From positions 13,699,630 to 13,763,629 of the forward strand of contig CM060982.1 of assembly GCA_030765065.1 (NCBI GenBank): 64,000 nt of DNA. Reading direction: 5' to 3'. A model generated the notes under the pieces. It saw only the letters and a list, made by a program, of their open reading frames with translations, made no database searches and had not been told where the DNA came from. The stretch is from Deroplatys truncata. Taxonomy: Eukaryota; Arthropoda; Insecta; Mantodea; Mantidae. The translations under genes and the position numbers were made by a program. Within the stretch, counting starts at the first letter, position 1; the number at the start of each line of letters is the position of its first letter. This document shows positions 34,640 through 46,409 of this stretch, one piece after another.

Positions 34640-34853
34640 TTTAGTGTCCAGTTCTTAAACATTTTATTGTAGCTGACCCCTTTCTGTGTATAACAAAATA
34701 TGTAATGTAGCTATTTCTGCAGTGGTTTGTTTGGATTAAAATGAAGTAGGTATTTTCTATCTACTTAAGCTTTAGTAAGAATAGTTTGTATACCTACTAA
34801 TAAATGATAGAGGGGAGAGAAAGTAATGTGAATGTATCACATCAGACCTTTTT
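34640..34853 (+). repeat. R family fragment R10, right end only
   Basis: Contains ccagttcttaaacattttat, gtaatgtagctatttctgca, gatagaggggagagaaagt and atcacatcaga, the non-palindromic end of R. About 210 bp, so truncated on the palindromic side. Confidence 0.7.
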
Positions 34854-34889
34854 ATCTTATACTGAGAAGATAAAACATAAAGTGCACAC

Positions 34890-35147
34890 AAACTTTTAAT
34901 TTGTTTAGTAAGTTTAATGCCTTTTAACTGGGTAGGTCATTCGGACATTGAATGAATAAATGATGCTTAAATGAGCTTGAGGCCCATGAAACTTAAAAAT
35001 TACCCAACAATTCATCTTTTCAGGATAAGAGAAACCCCCAGAAAAAAAAATCTTATCTGGATTACTTACCCTAACTGAGATTTGAACATGGGACCTCTTG
35101 AATGTGAGGATGATGCTACCTCCACTACCATGGAGGTAGGGTAGTTT
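34890..35147 (-). mobile_element. SINE family S3, tRNA-like head
   Basis: On the minus strand the head reads CTACCCTACCTCCATGGTAG, then GTGGAGGTAGCATCATCC (A-box-like) and CATGTTCAAATCTC (B box), followed by a body with an A/T tract (cagataagatttttttttc) and a tail near cattcaatgtccg. It differs from S1 and S2. No target duplication could be fixed. It lies about 400 bp upstream of the CENPX exon. Confidence 0.6.
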
Positions 35148-35349
35148 TACCTTTGTTTTCAGGCTTAAAATATGAATTCAAAAGCAGCAAATTTTACATT
35201 TGCACTTTATCCTTCCAGCTCCTGAGATCCATTACCATGAATACTAGACATCACACTGAGCACCAGCTATGAAAAATGTTCATATCTCAAAATGCATGTT
35301 ATCACCCATATTTACTGAACATTTGTTTCCTTGATGCAACTATGAGTTC

Positions 35350-35535
35350 TCATTTGAATTGTCACTGGACTGTAGGCAGGGACATTGCATGTGGCAAACC
35401 ATCCCCCAGTCCCTCATAGTCTTTTGGTGTTGTGCACTGCCACTCAGACCAATTTTTACTGCCTGTCAGTGACCCTTGACCACTGTTGTTTGTTTGAGTG
35501 TTGATAACTGCTTCAGAATTCCTATACCTGCTGAA
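35350..35535 (+). repeat. Repeat shared with 63450-63625
   Basis: The words ccatcccccagtccctcata, gtcagtgacccttg and gagtgttgataactgcttca...attcctatacctgctg match the segment at 63450-63625 in the same orientation with many changes. Nature unknown, possibly an old SINE tail. Confidence 0.4.
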
Positions 35536-35558
35536 AAGAATACATTAAAATTTTACAG

Positions 35559-35753
35559 GGAGCAGTAAGGGAGGCATTGAAGCTATATTTCTCAGATCCA
35601 AAAACACGGATAATGGATGATACCACAGAGCTGATTGCTGAGTTATTAGAAACAGTAATAACAGAAGCTGTTCTTAGAGCTGGCAAACAGGCACACAGGG
35701 AAAATGAAGTAGAAATTCATCTTGAGCAAGTTGAGAAAATACTACCCCAACTG
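35559..35753 (+). CDS. CENPX: CENP-X (MHF2/STRA13), internal exon
   Basis: Seen: 65 codons in one frame between an acceptor (ttttacag, AG at 35557-35558) and a donor (CTG|gtaggt, GT at 35754), both phase 0. The product starts GAVREALKLYFSDPKTRIMD, continues TTELIAELLETVITEAVLRA, GKQAHRENEVEIHLEQVEKI and ends LPQL. Known: human CENP-X is an 81-residue histone-fold protein with the same pattern (LHLHFKDDKTK, EAAVR, LEKVLPQLLLDF). With CENP-S it forms the MHF complex, which binds DNA with FANCM and also forms the CENP-T-W-S-X kinetochore tetramer. Compared with human, about a dozen N-terminal residues are missing and must lie in an upstream exon. The exon is intact. Confidence 0.93.
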
Positions 35754-35849
35754 GTAGGTATAATACTTTTGTGTGGAACCTGCATTATGTCATCACTCAT
35801 AAGCATAAAGGTTCAATTCCATCTTTTTATCTCATTTCCTGATAGATAA

Positions 35850-36890
35850 TATGCCAGAAAATTTAGATGGCATTCATTTGTTTTTAGCACACTCGCTATT
35901 GCAGAGCACGTGCAAACTGTGGTTTCTTTTTATGCATGAAACAACTCAAGAATCACTGCATATTTGGACTTGACATTTCACACATCAGCTCTAAAATTTT
36001 TCAATGCATTTTAAACTGCGTTGAAATCAGTCTAGAATTAAAAGCAGTTTGTCTTTAGAGCCTGCCAAAAGCTGCTGTGCTTCTAGAGTTGAAATTGGAT
36101 ATATATTATACTAGCTGGCTTACCGAAAATTGCACGGGTAGGATTTTAAACTCAAATGACATTTTTAATTAATTTACGTCCCCCATTCTGTGAAATTATT
36201 GTACAATGATCTAGAGAGTTTTTATGGTGAATCTTCCCCTTTACCCCTTATTTGTAGTTTGGTGCAGCCTGGTATACCTAACAGCAGGTGAAAAATATTT
36301 TGATATTCATGCAAAAGGATATGAAACATCAACGGAAGATCTGACTTTCTTAACCTCCTCCCGATAGTCTTCCAAGTTTTGTAAATGCTGCATTGTCTAT
36401 AAGTACCCTTTGGCAATGGAACAATCATTGGTTGGAATGATTGAGTAATTTTTTTTAGACAAATTTAAAATCCTGGTGCCTTCTGTTTGATTCCACAGTT
36501 ATTTAATAATATAAAAGCCATTTAGTTTTCACATAATACAGAAACCCTTAACATAAACAATGAATGGAGGTGAAGTAATGAATATGATGTTTCCCAATCA
36601 AGTTACTCCACAGCATTTTGGACCTGAATGGGAAAGTGTGGGTATTTTATACCTTTATGCCACCATAATAAATAACAGACCTCCAGAGGAATTCAATGTA
36701 AGCAATACTGTGAAGATGGAATCTAATATTGGTTTCTCTATAAGGTTTTTACATCCTGTGAGTGTTTTGCAGTTCAGTGTTCTATATAAAAATGGATGAA
36801 TGAGTGAAACATGTTGTCAACAGCGAGAGAAAAAATTGTATTATTTTTGGAACTACTGTATACTTAAGTAATAAAATATTGTTTAAAACA
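35850..36890. other. Intron sequence, little recognised
   Basis: Near 36110 the words tactagctggcttaccgaaaa and ttgcacgggtagg resemble a decayed 'actagctgaccc' repeat common in insects. Otherwise I see no gene. A 79-codon open frame at 36560 has no motif I know. Confidence 0.3.
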
Positions 36891-37742
36891 ATCTGATTTG
36901 ATAGTCACATGACTTTCACTACCCTCTATCATTTTAGGTATGCAAACTATTCTTACTAAAGCTTATTTTTCTTTCTACTACAGTTTTATCCAAATAAACC
37001 TTTGCAGAAATAGCTACATTGCATATTTCATTACAAATACAAAGGAAATAGCGATAATGAAATGTTTAAGAACTGGGCTCCATATGCTGGCCTCAAAATT
37101 CCATGCAATCACAAGAAACAACTGAATATCGAAAGGACTTCAAAAGTATACTAAGTATTGAAAAATTCAAACCATTAATAAGGGATAACTTGGAAATGGT
37201 TTATGCCACAAAAATACTTACTTGAAATAAATTGTGTGTTTTAAAGAGATTACATTTTTTATGTAGTATGTTTTCGTCTATGGCTTAACATTTAGCAGTT
37301 ATACAGGATTATACATTTTGCCATGTAAATATCTTTAATGTATGGTATTTTAATCAAAATCATTAGCCATCTTTTAGAAAATAAAAAATTTCGAAAAATA
37401 TTCCATGTAAAGGGTAGTTTGAGGTGGGGGAGATTTTCTTGAAAATCTTTGAATCACATCTTTGGAAGGTACCAAATCTAAACACTTAAGTTTGGCATTT
37501 ATCCGACTTCTCATTTGTTTGAGTTATACTCTTCACAGACATACACACATCTTTTTTTTAAAAAATGCTCTTTTTAATTTAGGGGGACTCAAAACATGTA
37601 TTTTTGGTGATATCTTTGTATTGAATTTTTGGTTGGAATACAATACCTTTTCTACCTACCTGTACATGGTAGAGAAAATAAAAATAAATATGTGAATGCA
37701 ATACTTTCTCTACCTACTATGTACATGGTAGAGGAAATTAAA
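36891..37742 (-). repeat. R family copy R11
   Basis: Begins atctgatttgatagtcacat and ends with the palindrome ctacctactatgtacatggtag. The last 60 bp are duplicated in tandem (ctacctacctgtacatggta appears first near 37655). Near full length. Confidence 0.8.
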
Positions 37743-37879
37743 ATAAATATGTATAAAATCTGGATAAATACACTACAATGATTTTCAAATGGGAACAAGT
37801 CCAAAGATAACAATACAAACATTGTTTTGCTTTACTGAAAAACAGTTATAACTGGATTTGTCTTACTTTGGAAAATACA

Positions 37880-38240
37880 TACCTCAATTAAAGATATTAG
37901 TATCTGTGTTGACGAGGTTTTAGTATCCTTAGATGTACAATCACTGTTCACCTATATACCCATAGATGAATGAAATAAAGTCCTAAAAAGTGACTGCAAT
38001 CAAATGATTTGACAACAGCAGAAATTGACAAATTTAATGAACTTAATGTATAAAACAAAGTTACTTCACAGATTTTACCACAAAAAACATTCTTAGCCAT
38101 TGTCACCAATTTTAGCAGTTGTTCACATGAGCTCACTGGAAGTACACATCACCAAGGTCTGGTTTAGATATGTAAATGATATTGTACCACAGAAACAAAT
38201 AAATGATGCATTTACATAGCACACACATTAAATTCACAAC
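37880..38240 (+). mobile_element. Penelope-like RT fragment
   Basis: Translated words VSLDVQSLFTYIPIDE, LSPILAVVHMSSLEVHITKV and WFRYVNDIV correspond to Penelope RT blocks, the last being the YVDD palm motif with Asn for the first Asp. Homology stops at ...KFTT near 38240. Decayed. It could be the left part of the same element as 54540-54880, but that is unproven. Confidence 0.6.
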
Positions 38241-38249
38241 GTGAGCCAT

Positions 38250-38640
38250 TTCTGGCTCGTCTTTACGCTGACCAGTGATGGGTACACTTTATTCTCATCA
38301 TTACCAGTTCCATTACTTAGGTGTTGCGCCTGCCAGGACTTCTTATGCAACCAGCTTGGAGGAGTCGTCGAAGCTGTTTAAAGATATGTCGTTGGAACGC
38401 TAGACCGCATTCTCTCTTCCTCTGTCCAGGTGGCATTCAAACTGACTCAAGTCATGTGGTTCGTTCCTCCACTGGTCACCTTGCTAGAGGAACTAGCTCA
38501 CAGATTCTCAACTCAGTGGTGGAGGTAAAGTGTCACATAGATTGCCTTTTCCGGACCTTTTGGGTGGTTCTTAACGGAACTAACACTGCGGTCGGTAGTG
38601 CACATTACTTCATTATCAACTGTTCATGCCCCCCCCCCCC
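38250..38640 (+). repeat. LTR-derived fragment related to the element at 48-54 kb
   Basis: Fossil. Shares gatgggtacactttattctc, atcattaccagttcc, ggaggagtcgt and tgactcaagtcatgtggttc with the LTR at about 53655-53830. It is a truncated or solo LTR, ends in a C14 run and has no internal region. Confidence 0.6.
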
Positions 38641-38655
38641 CACTTTCGAAATGCG

Positions 38656-38770
38656 TGAAAGGAGTGAAAGTCTCAAATAAAATCACCTGTGTTTTTAATG
38701 TTTTTTTTCAACTTGGAGAGAAAACCATTAAACACACAGGTGACTTTATTTAAAATTTGCACTCCTTTCA
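38656..38770. repeat. 115-bp foldback (hairpin) element
   Basis: The left arm TGAAAGGAGTG...ATCACCTGTGTTTTTAATG is repeated inverted on the right as cattaaacacacaggtgact...gcactcctttca. Arms are about 46 bp and agree at roughly 85 percent by eye, with a T-rich loop near 38700. It may be a small MITE. Confidence 0.7.
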
Positions 38771-41700
38771 GTTTGTCTTACTCATCTACTAGAATATTGA
38801 GATCAGTTTTAACTGTCTTAAACTGACAATGCCTTTATGCTCATTTTCAATAAAGTGGGAAAATAGGAAAGGCTGTGGTATGGTATTATGTAATATTATT
38901 CTTTGTATACAGCAGTTTACATTCATCAATTTAAAAGGTGTTAACCTATACACAGAAATGTCATTGATTTGCATTCTATAATATACAAATTATAACATAA
39001 ATGTTATCCTACCATGCACAAAGAATGTCAGCATTTAGTTATACATAAAACATCACACAATATATTAACACGTGTATTGAACAATAAATGAAATACATCA
39101 GCAAAAACAAAAAGCAATTATTCATATACAAAAATAGAATTTTAATAAAGCAGCATCTTGTGCAACATAAACACAAGCAAAATTTCTTACACTAACGTCC
39201 CTTGATGCAGATTTAGCAAGCTATGATACAGTTTTAATAGCTGCTTGTGCATTATTCAAATCATACATTTTTTAGCAATCAACTGTGATCAGTTATTGCT
39301 CTTTGTTGGGCTTTTATTTGGAATATCCGTTGCAGTCTAATCTAGTATCTATTGCCAAGGTACTTAAAATAAGCACTAACACCATAAATTCTATCTCTTT
39401 TTTTTTTTAAAGTGAAAGGTTAAAATTTTTTTACAGCTGTTTTCTGTTAGTCAAGTTTAAATATAGAAACTTGTAATATGCAGGCCATCAACTCGCTCCA
39501 TGGTGCACTGAGAAGTGCTCATTTACTCAAACCTGTGCCTGAGAGAGCACATAGGTGGAAGTGAAGTTGGAGAAACAGTAGTAAAGGAAGTAAACCTCAC
39601 TTTTCAGTTTGACAATGGAATCATAATACTCAACAACTTTGTGCTTAAAATGGATTCAAACCAAACAGCTGTAAACATAAAGATAATCTTATGAGCACCA
39701 TATTAGACACAATTTCTGCTTGTTTTCTTTATAATATTAAATTCTTAATATTTAAAATACATAATTATTCTTTCTAATGTATATTTCCTGTATATATTCC
39801 TCACTATATTACTTAAATCTTAACGAAGCCATGAATTTGTAAGAAAATTCTCTTGGTGAATAAAAACTGCATGCAGACGGGACGGGATGGGGTAAAATAG
39901 TTTATTAATATGGAGCAAATAAGATTACTAAACCATGAGGAAAAACCTAAATTGCAATCCATCATGACTTTTGTTTCCTCAGTAAACTGATATGTTTCAT
40001 TATTATAAAAGTGTTTGCCCCTCCCATGAAGTTGCACTAATTATGGCTATTTTAAAAATCATATTGACATAAATTATGAATGAATGAATAAATAAATAAA
40101 TAACAATAATAATAATAAAGATTAAATAAATAATACCGCTTCCCCTAGCATTATTCCTACCTCACAATTTTTAAATGAAAGAAGTTTTAGAAAGCCTGAC
40201 AATATATACATTTTTTTTTTTTTAAATTTTGTTTTTAGTTCATTGTTTATGAACACAGTGAAAGCAAATCTAGGTTGCAAATTACAATTACAGAGTAGCT
40301 ATAATTTAGGAAAGCTTTGTTTTTAAGCTCAAAACTACTTTCATTAAATGTACTGTTTACATTCACTGCAACAGGAGGAGTACTATTTCTTTATTAAAAG
40401 AATTACATATCCTTGCTACTATTTTGTTCATTTAGTTTCAGAAAAAGCATGTCTGTAGTTATATTCAGCTATTAACAACATTAGCTCAAAAATTGTAACT
40501 TTAAAGCTATTAACACAGAATCACCATAAACAAACAAAACAAAAACAAACAACTAATACACTGAAATAACTGTCTAACACAGATCTCACTTTTTCTGAAA
40601 TTCAAAACATGTTTTCAGCAATAGCCCTCAATGTTTTCATTTTTCAACTGATGTTGAAATGAAAACTCCAAATTGTAAGGAATGTTTGATATTATACGAC
40701 AATAAATAGTGTTTAGGTGAGAGAGAAAGCTTCGTACAATATTAATAATGTTCCTGGAGGTGTTCGCTGCACCTCAACTTATCCAAATCCCCTTGACCCT
40801 ATGCTTTGGATATCTGCCAACGTACCTATGGAGCTTGAGACGGTGACTAAGCTAAACAAAAGGAGAGAAGATCTCATTAATGATTCAATAATGAAGTAAT
40901 AAGGTTAATAAAAGTACTTGAAAGGTGATGACCTGCATCTACAACATCCATGGTATTTCATCACTAATTGCTGTATTAATCAAGAGTTTGAACTATAAAA
41001 TATCGTGTTATTTTTAACATACTCTCTGTTCCTCCACAGCAACTATTTTGTTCATTATTTAGCAACACAGAGTGAAAAAATCATTAATTTTGTAAATATG
41101 ATGCTGTATTTTTACTTATTTACTATAAAAACTTGCTTTTTATTTGCATTTTTTTATACTTAATCCGAAAACTCAATGGTTTTAGGAAAATATTTCCTGT
41201 ATGAAGATACCACAAACTGTGTTAAGTTAAACCATATATCAAGTAAACCAATGCTAAGACGTACACACTCTAAACATTGCAACAACTTGATAAGTATCCA
41301 ATATCAAATGTTTTGCATATTTCTTTACTAAAATTTGGAAATTTAAATTATTTCTTTGTTAAAACAACACTATTACTTTGTGCAGTTTGCAAAAGTATTT
41401 AATCTTAGCATATAGTACTAGGCCATGCCGTAACGGTGTCCCAGAAGTGTTCATGGTTGTGTGTAATGTAATCTCACCATGAAAAAAGAACGACAAAAAC
41501 ATAATTTAGAAGGGATGTGGCAATAACTCTGTCATTAACTTATGAGGCAAAGCGGAAATTCTGTTAAATATGATGAAGGAAATCTGTGTCTTAATTCTGA
41601 GAATACTACTTCTGGAGATGTTTAACAGGAGAATGAACTGCAGTAGCCCATATGGGTAATCTTTCAATTCTAGCTTTCTAAAACTGTAAAGCCCAACTAT

Positions 41701-42829
41701 GATACTAAATAGGACTTTTTTCTTCACTAGTATTTTACTCATTAAATTATTGTGTTATCATGCATAAGTACTCTAGATTCGAACTACCGCTGACTTACAA
41801 AATGTAATATTAGTCAAGCACATATCGTAAGTAGTCAATACAATTTTATTTTAAAATAAATGTATATAAGTAATGCAATTGTGGTTATGTTATGGATTTA
41901 AGTTTGGTTATTCATACATCCTACTTAACAACAGGCCTTTGAAAAAATAGATAGCTTCCTTCTTGCTGTTCATACACTCTTGTATGCCTTTCAAATCTTG
42001 CCTGTTTTACTAAATCAAAGAATTTTCTGCATCTGTTAAAATACGAACTGCAGCTTTAAAATTCTGTCTCAAATCGGATACACTTAGCCAACCTTAGGTT
42101 TTTTTTTTGGTTTTTTTCCCCCACACTGTACATTGAGCTCAAATACAGTGCAAACCGGTCCACTAATATTAAGAAAACAACTTTATATAGAATAAACTGA
42201 TATAATATATCAAATTTTGGACTAAATATTGACATTTTTTCAACCATTTAATATTCAACACAGCAGTTTAGAATAATTGTATTGGCAGCTTTGAATGTAA
42301 TACGTATGGCATCACAGTGTCATGCAGCATTTACATTTGGATACAACGGACATATGCAGCGCTCAAACTGTACCTTTTAGATGGTTGATGCTGCACTGGA
42401 AGCTCCTATCCCAGTTGATACATGCTGAACTAGCTTCAGTTGGAGTTTTGCACAGATATATAGAGATTAGATTGGCAATGCCCTAGCCGAATGCATTGTC
42501 TCGGTGAAACCGGCTTTGAGCACGGCCGCCATAGTTTCTCACTGTTTCTGAGAGGAGTAACCTCGTATGGGTTGAATTCGCACAAAAAATAAGCTTTTGT
42601 GGTGTGAAATGTTGAATTACTCAGTAAATTTATACCGTGACTTTCAAACCAATATAAGGTCAAAATGTATATGGTGTTTGGGTACAATTCCTGTGATATC
42701 AAGAGGAAAAAACAAGTAAAATGAGATGTTTCATTACACAGGTTAGTGTACCAATGTAATGTATGTTGAGATGTTTACTCTTGGAATGGCGATGGTTTGC
42801 AAATTTTCATTTCTTAGATAATGCAAGCT
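38771..42829. other. Intron sequence without recognised mobile elements
   Basis: About 4 kb of AT-rich sequence. Apart from the candidate at 40717 and short A/T runs I see no gene, tRNA-like box or match to repeats elsewhere in the window. It may be the oldest, least invaded part of the intron. Confidence 0.35.
40717..40899 (+). CDS. Uncertain coding fragment, 60 codons
   Basis: The open frame reads ...VPGGVRCTSTYPNPLDPMLW and ISANVPMELETVTKLNKRRE, then DLINDSIMK-stop, with AATAAA four bases after the stop. The composition (Pro, Trp, mixed charged residues, few Lys/Asn/Ile runs) is unlike random AT-rich sequence. I do not recognise the protein. It could be the last exon of another gene, a processed pseudogene fragment or chance. 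The start given is only the first ATG of the frame. Confidence 0.25.
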   Translation: MREKASYNINNVPGGVRCTSTYPNPLDPMLWISANVPMELETVTKLNKRREDLINDSIMK

Positions 42830-43690
42830 GTGTAGAGAGAGAGAGGGAGAGGGAGAAATATTCTTGGTGTTGGGTATATTATTAGTTAAACAAAAAAGCT
42901 CTTGTTGCTGGGTATGTTTATTAGTTATGCTGCATATTTCCTAATTGTATGACATTGAGGGAGTATTTTATATCACAACACTGTAAATGCCAGAGTGATT
43001 GTAGTGTAAATTAACATTATTGTATGGCAATGATTTGAGATGTTTATTAGCTATAAGCATTGTTATGAAATAGGTTTACACGGCCTCACTGAAACTGACA
43101 ATAGGAGCGGGTAACAATGAAGCGAGGGGGTGAGATGTTTATCAATTAGAACAGACAAACAAATGACATCAGAGTAGCATGCCTTTCTTTAGAAATGGAG
43201 GGAATATCTTCCCTAGAGCATATGTATTAGTAATTTTGATTGGCTGACGAAATAGATGCTAATGTTGGCGCGCTTTATTAACCAATAGCAGCTCGATTAT
43301 AATGTTTAGGCATATTGGGATGAGGGAGTATAAATTCTGGAGCCAAAGACAAGTATCATGCAGCTCTACAGAATTATTCACAAGGCAAACGTCACAGAGT
43401 TCTAAGAAATCTCTCTTGCAAGTTACACGGAAGCATTCATGATGTACACATTACGCAATTCTACAGAATCTCTCGTGTCGTAAAGTTAGTTACAAAATGT
43501 GAAATACGCGAATTAATAGTGCGCGGCAAATAAGTGATTGTAGTTACATTCGAAAATATAACAGTTTCAGTCAGGCGTGTATCAAGATTAAATATATGAA
43601 ATAAATTCAGTGTGACGGCAATAAAAGTGTAAAACCAAATTCTTTTATCAGTGTTATCTTTTAGTAACAACTCCTTTCCGTTTACACACC
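42830..43690 (+). repeat. Candidate solo LTR
   Basis: Fossil candidate. Starts TGTGTAGAGAG and ends GTTTACACA, inverted to each other. Inside are CCAAT-type words (gattggctgac, accaatagcag) near 43235-43290, a TATA-type word (gagtataaattctg) near 43330 and AATAAA near 43620, in the order expected for an LTR. No matching target duplication and no second copy is seen. A GA microsatellite lies at its left edge. Confidence 0.3.
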
Positions 43691-44189
43691 CTGTTCAAGA
43701 GATATTTGCTTGACTGAGTAATAATAGCTAGCCGGAGGACAAAGAACCCAAAATTCAAAATGGTAAAACCATAACAGGCGCTCAGCAAATAAGATAACAT
43801 GAACAGAATACCGCGACAACATGTTCAATGTCCCTGAGTGTTGCTCATAACGGGACCAAATGAACAAACAAATGATCGAAATTCGTGATTAATAGTATCA
43901 CACGTTTTACGAAAGTTTTAAGCCAATGCTGTAAGATATGTTATAGATTTTTGTTACATCAACACTAGTTTTAGACCAAGTAATAAAGCTAAATTAAGTT
44001 ATGACTGCCATGATATTTGGTATAGTAATACCATTTTGTAGTATCGTCTGACAGGCCCAAAAATGTGGTTGTATTAAACATTCGTTTATCTAAAAATTTC
44101 TCTGCTTCCCTTTTCCACCCATCTTTACTTGAAAAACTTGGAAAAACAATGAGTTTGACAGATGACGTGTATGGTGTATAATGCAGAGC
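43691..44189. other. Intron sequence, no feature recognised
   Basis: AT-rich spacer before LINE B. No match seen. Confidence 0.3.
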
Positions 44190-45125
44190 ATAGTGACACA
44201 AAATGGCGGCTCTGGCTTCAGCGAAGCAGGTAGCATTGCTGCCTTGATTCGGCTTGCCATTGGCGGGCTCGACACACGGCTGATTGCGGTTTATGACCCT
44301 CCAGACCATCGCTTCTACGAAGCAGACTACCGTACCTTACTGAACCTACACCCTGTGATTTGCATTGCAGGAGACCTCAACGCGAAACACGGGCACTGGC
44401 ACAGCCCACGATTAACCAGAAAGGTCGCGGGCTCTACCGCCTCATCAGCGGAGATCCGAGCCTAATCGCGCAGGGGCTGAGAGGGCCTAAGTTTCATCCA
44501 GCCCGCGGCAGGTCGGATATTCTCGATATCATGATCACCATAAACATTCCATTCCATCTAGACCTCTCGGCGATAAACGAGCTGGACTCCGACCATGACC
44601 CAGTCCTGGTGGATTCCAACGTAGAATGCCAGCACTGGTCAGCCCAGACTGGATAAACGAGGTCGACTGGGATGTAGCGGTCCTAGAACTGAACCGATCC
44701 GTCGACCCACGGCCACGCATCGATTCTATCGATGCGCTGGAAGCTGCAGCGGCAGCGGCGGATTTCTCCCAACAGATCCTGAATGCGGTACGTGCACACA
44801 CTCACCGCATCCCGTTTGACATTCCTAACCCGAGAACCATTCCCAACGAACTCCAACCGCTGCTAAAAGCCAAGGCAACTGTACGGAAGCTATGGCAGCG
44901 TTTCTGCCATCTCAGGATTGGGGCAGTATACCAGCGGTTCAAAACCCTGGCAAAGCGCCTGCTCCGTGTGCACAGAAAGGTAGCCTGGGAAAACACGATG
45001 CAGAATGTTAACTTACAGGAAAAGAAACCATGGCGGATTATCAAATCCTGGATAAAACCCAGTACCAGCACTCCCTACATGGCATTCACGGAAGACTCGC
45101 TTTGAGCCTCACGATTAAAAAAAAA

Positions 45126-46120
45126 ATCTGATGTGTTACACTCACATGACTTTCTCTACTCTTGTACAATCTATTTTTACAAACGCCTATTCTCCATATG
45201 CTTCATGTTAATCGAGATATCGAGATGTCAATCTTATTGGTAATTTTCTTGTAGATGCAAGGGAATATGGTAGCTTTTAAGCGATAGTCAAATATTTTAA
45301 CGCTGGTTGCTATGTGGAGCATTCCATTCTCTTTGCATGTCCAGGACATAAAATTATTGGTAATTTTCTTTTAGATGCAAGGGAAATATGGTAGCTTTTA
45401 AGCGATAGTCAAATATTTTAACGGTGGTTGCTATGTGGCGCATTCCATTCTCTTTGCATGTCCAGAACATAAAAAAAATGAATAACGAATTTGAGAAAAA
45501 GTATAAGTATTGTAAAATTTAAGGAAATAACAAGCAATATCTCGAAAACGGTTCACTCAACAAAAGAAATGTATATGACATAAGTTGTGTATTTTAACGC
45601 GATCTACATTTTTTGTGTAGTAAAATTTTGTCTATCTCTTATGGTTTACCAGTTATGCAAAAGTCGTTCACAATGAAGAATACTTTTGGAGACATTCCCA
45701 GGAAATTCAAGATATACATTTTATTTGTCATAAAAATATCTTAAACATATGATATTTTAATCAAAATCGTTAGAGCCATTTTTGAGAAAATTAAAATTTT
45801 CGAAAAATCTTCCATGTAAAGGGTAGTCTGGGGTGGGGGGATTTTCTTGAAAACCTTCGTGTCGCATCTCTGGAAGATACTAAACCTAAATACCAAGTTT
45901 GGTGCTTATCCGATTGTTCGTTTTTGAGTTATGTTCACACACACACAGACACACACACAGACACACACACACACAGACACACACACGGACATGTTTCTAA
46001 AAATGCTTTTTTTGGATTCAGGAGGTCTCAAAACGTGTATTTCCGGTGAAATCTCGGTATCGCATTTTTGGGTGGAATGCAATACTTTCCCTACTTACTA
46101 TACGTAGTAGAGAAAGTAAA
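45126..46120 (-). repeat. R family copy R12, full length
   Basis: From atctgatgtgttacactcac to cgtagtagagaaagtaaa, about 995 bp, with a (CA)n/(CAGA) tract at 45937-45985. It sits in the T-rich tail of the S1 SINE at 46121-46409 (read on the minus strand), because the SINE target duplication lies outside R12. It is among the best preserved copies. Confidence 0.85.
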
Positions 46121-46409
46121 AATTGAGTTTTATTTATGGATGCTCTTTAACTGCTATGGTTCTTAGCGTCCCATTCTATACTGAGCGTGAAAGATCGGTA
46201 ATTTTGCTTAGAGGCCTCTTTATCAGGCTTGAGGTTATTTTACGTACCGTAAATCTACGACACGGGACCACCGGCTTTACTTCCCTTCCGAAGGAAGCCA
46301 CGCTAAGGATTTTTACGTCCGAAAAAATCCATCGCCCTCCGCCGGGTTTGAACCCGCGACGTCGGGAACTAGATGCTAGCATGATAACCACTACACCACA
46401 GAGGACGAC
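46121..46409 (-). mobile_element. SINE family S1 in LINE B
   Basis: Minus-strand head GTCGTCCTCTGTGGTGTAGT with B box GGTTCAAACCC and the S1 body. The duplication GCCTCACGAT lies at 46410-46419 and at 45106-45115, beyond the R12 copy that later entered its tail. Confidence 0.9.

Noticed and set aside
36560-36799. 79-codon open frame in the CENPX intron
   Set aside because: No recognised motif, no splice or poly-A context that stands out.
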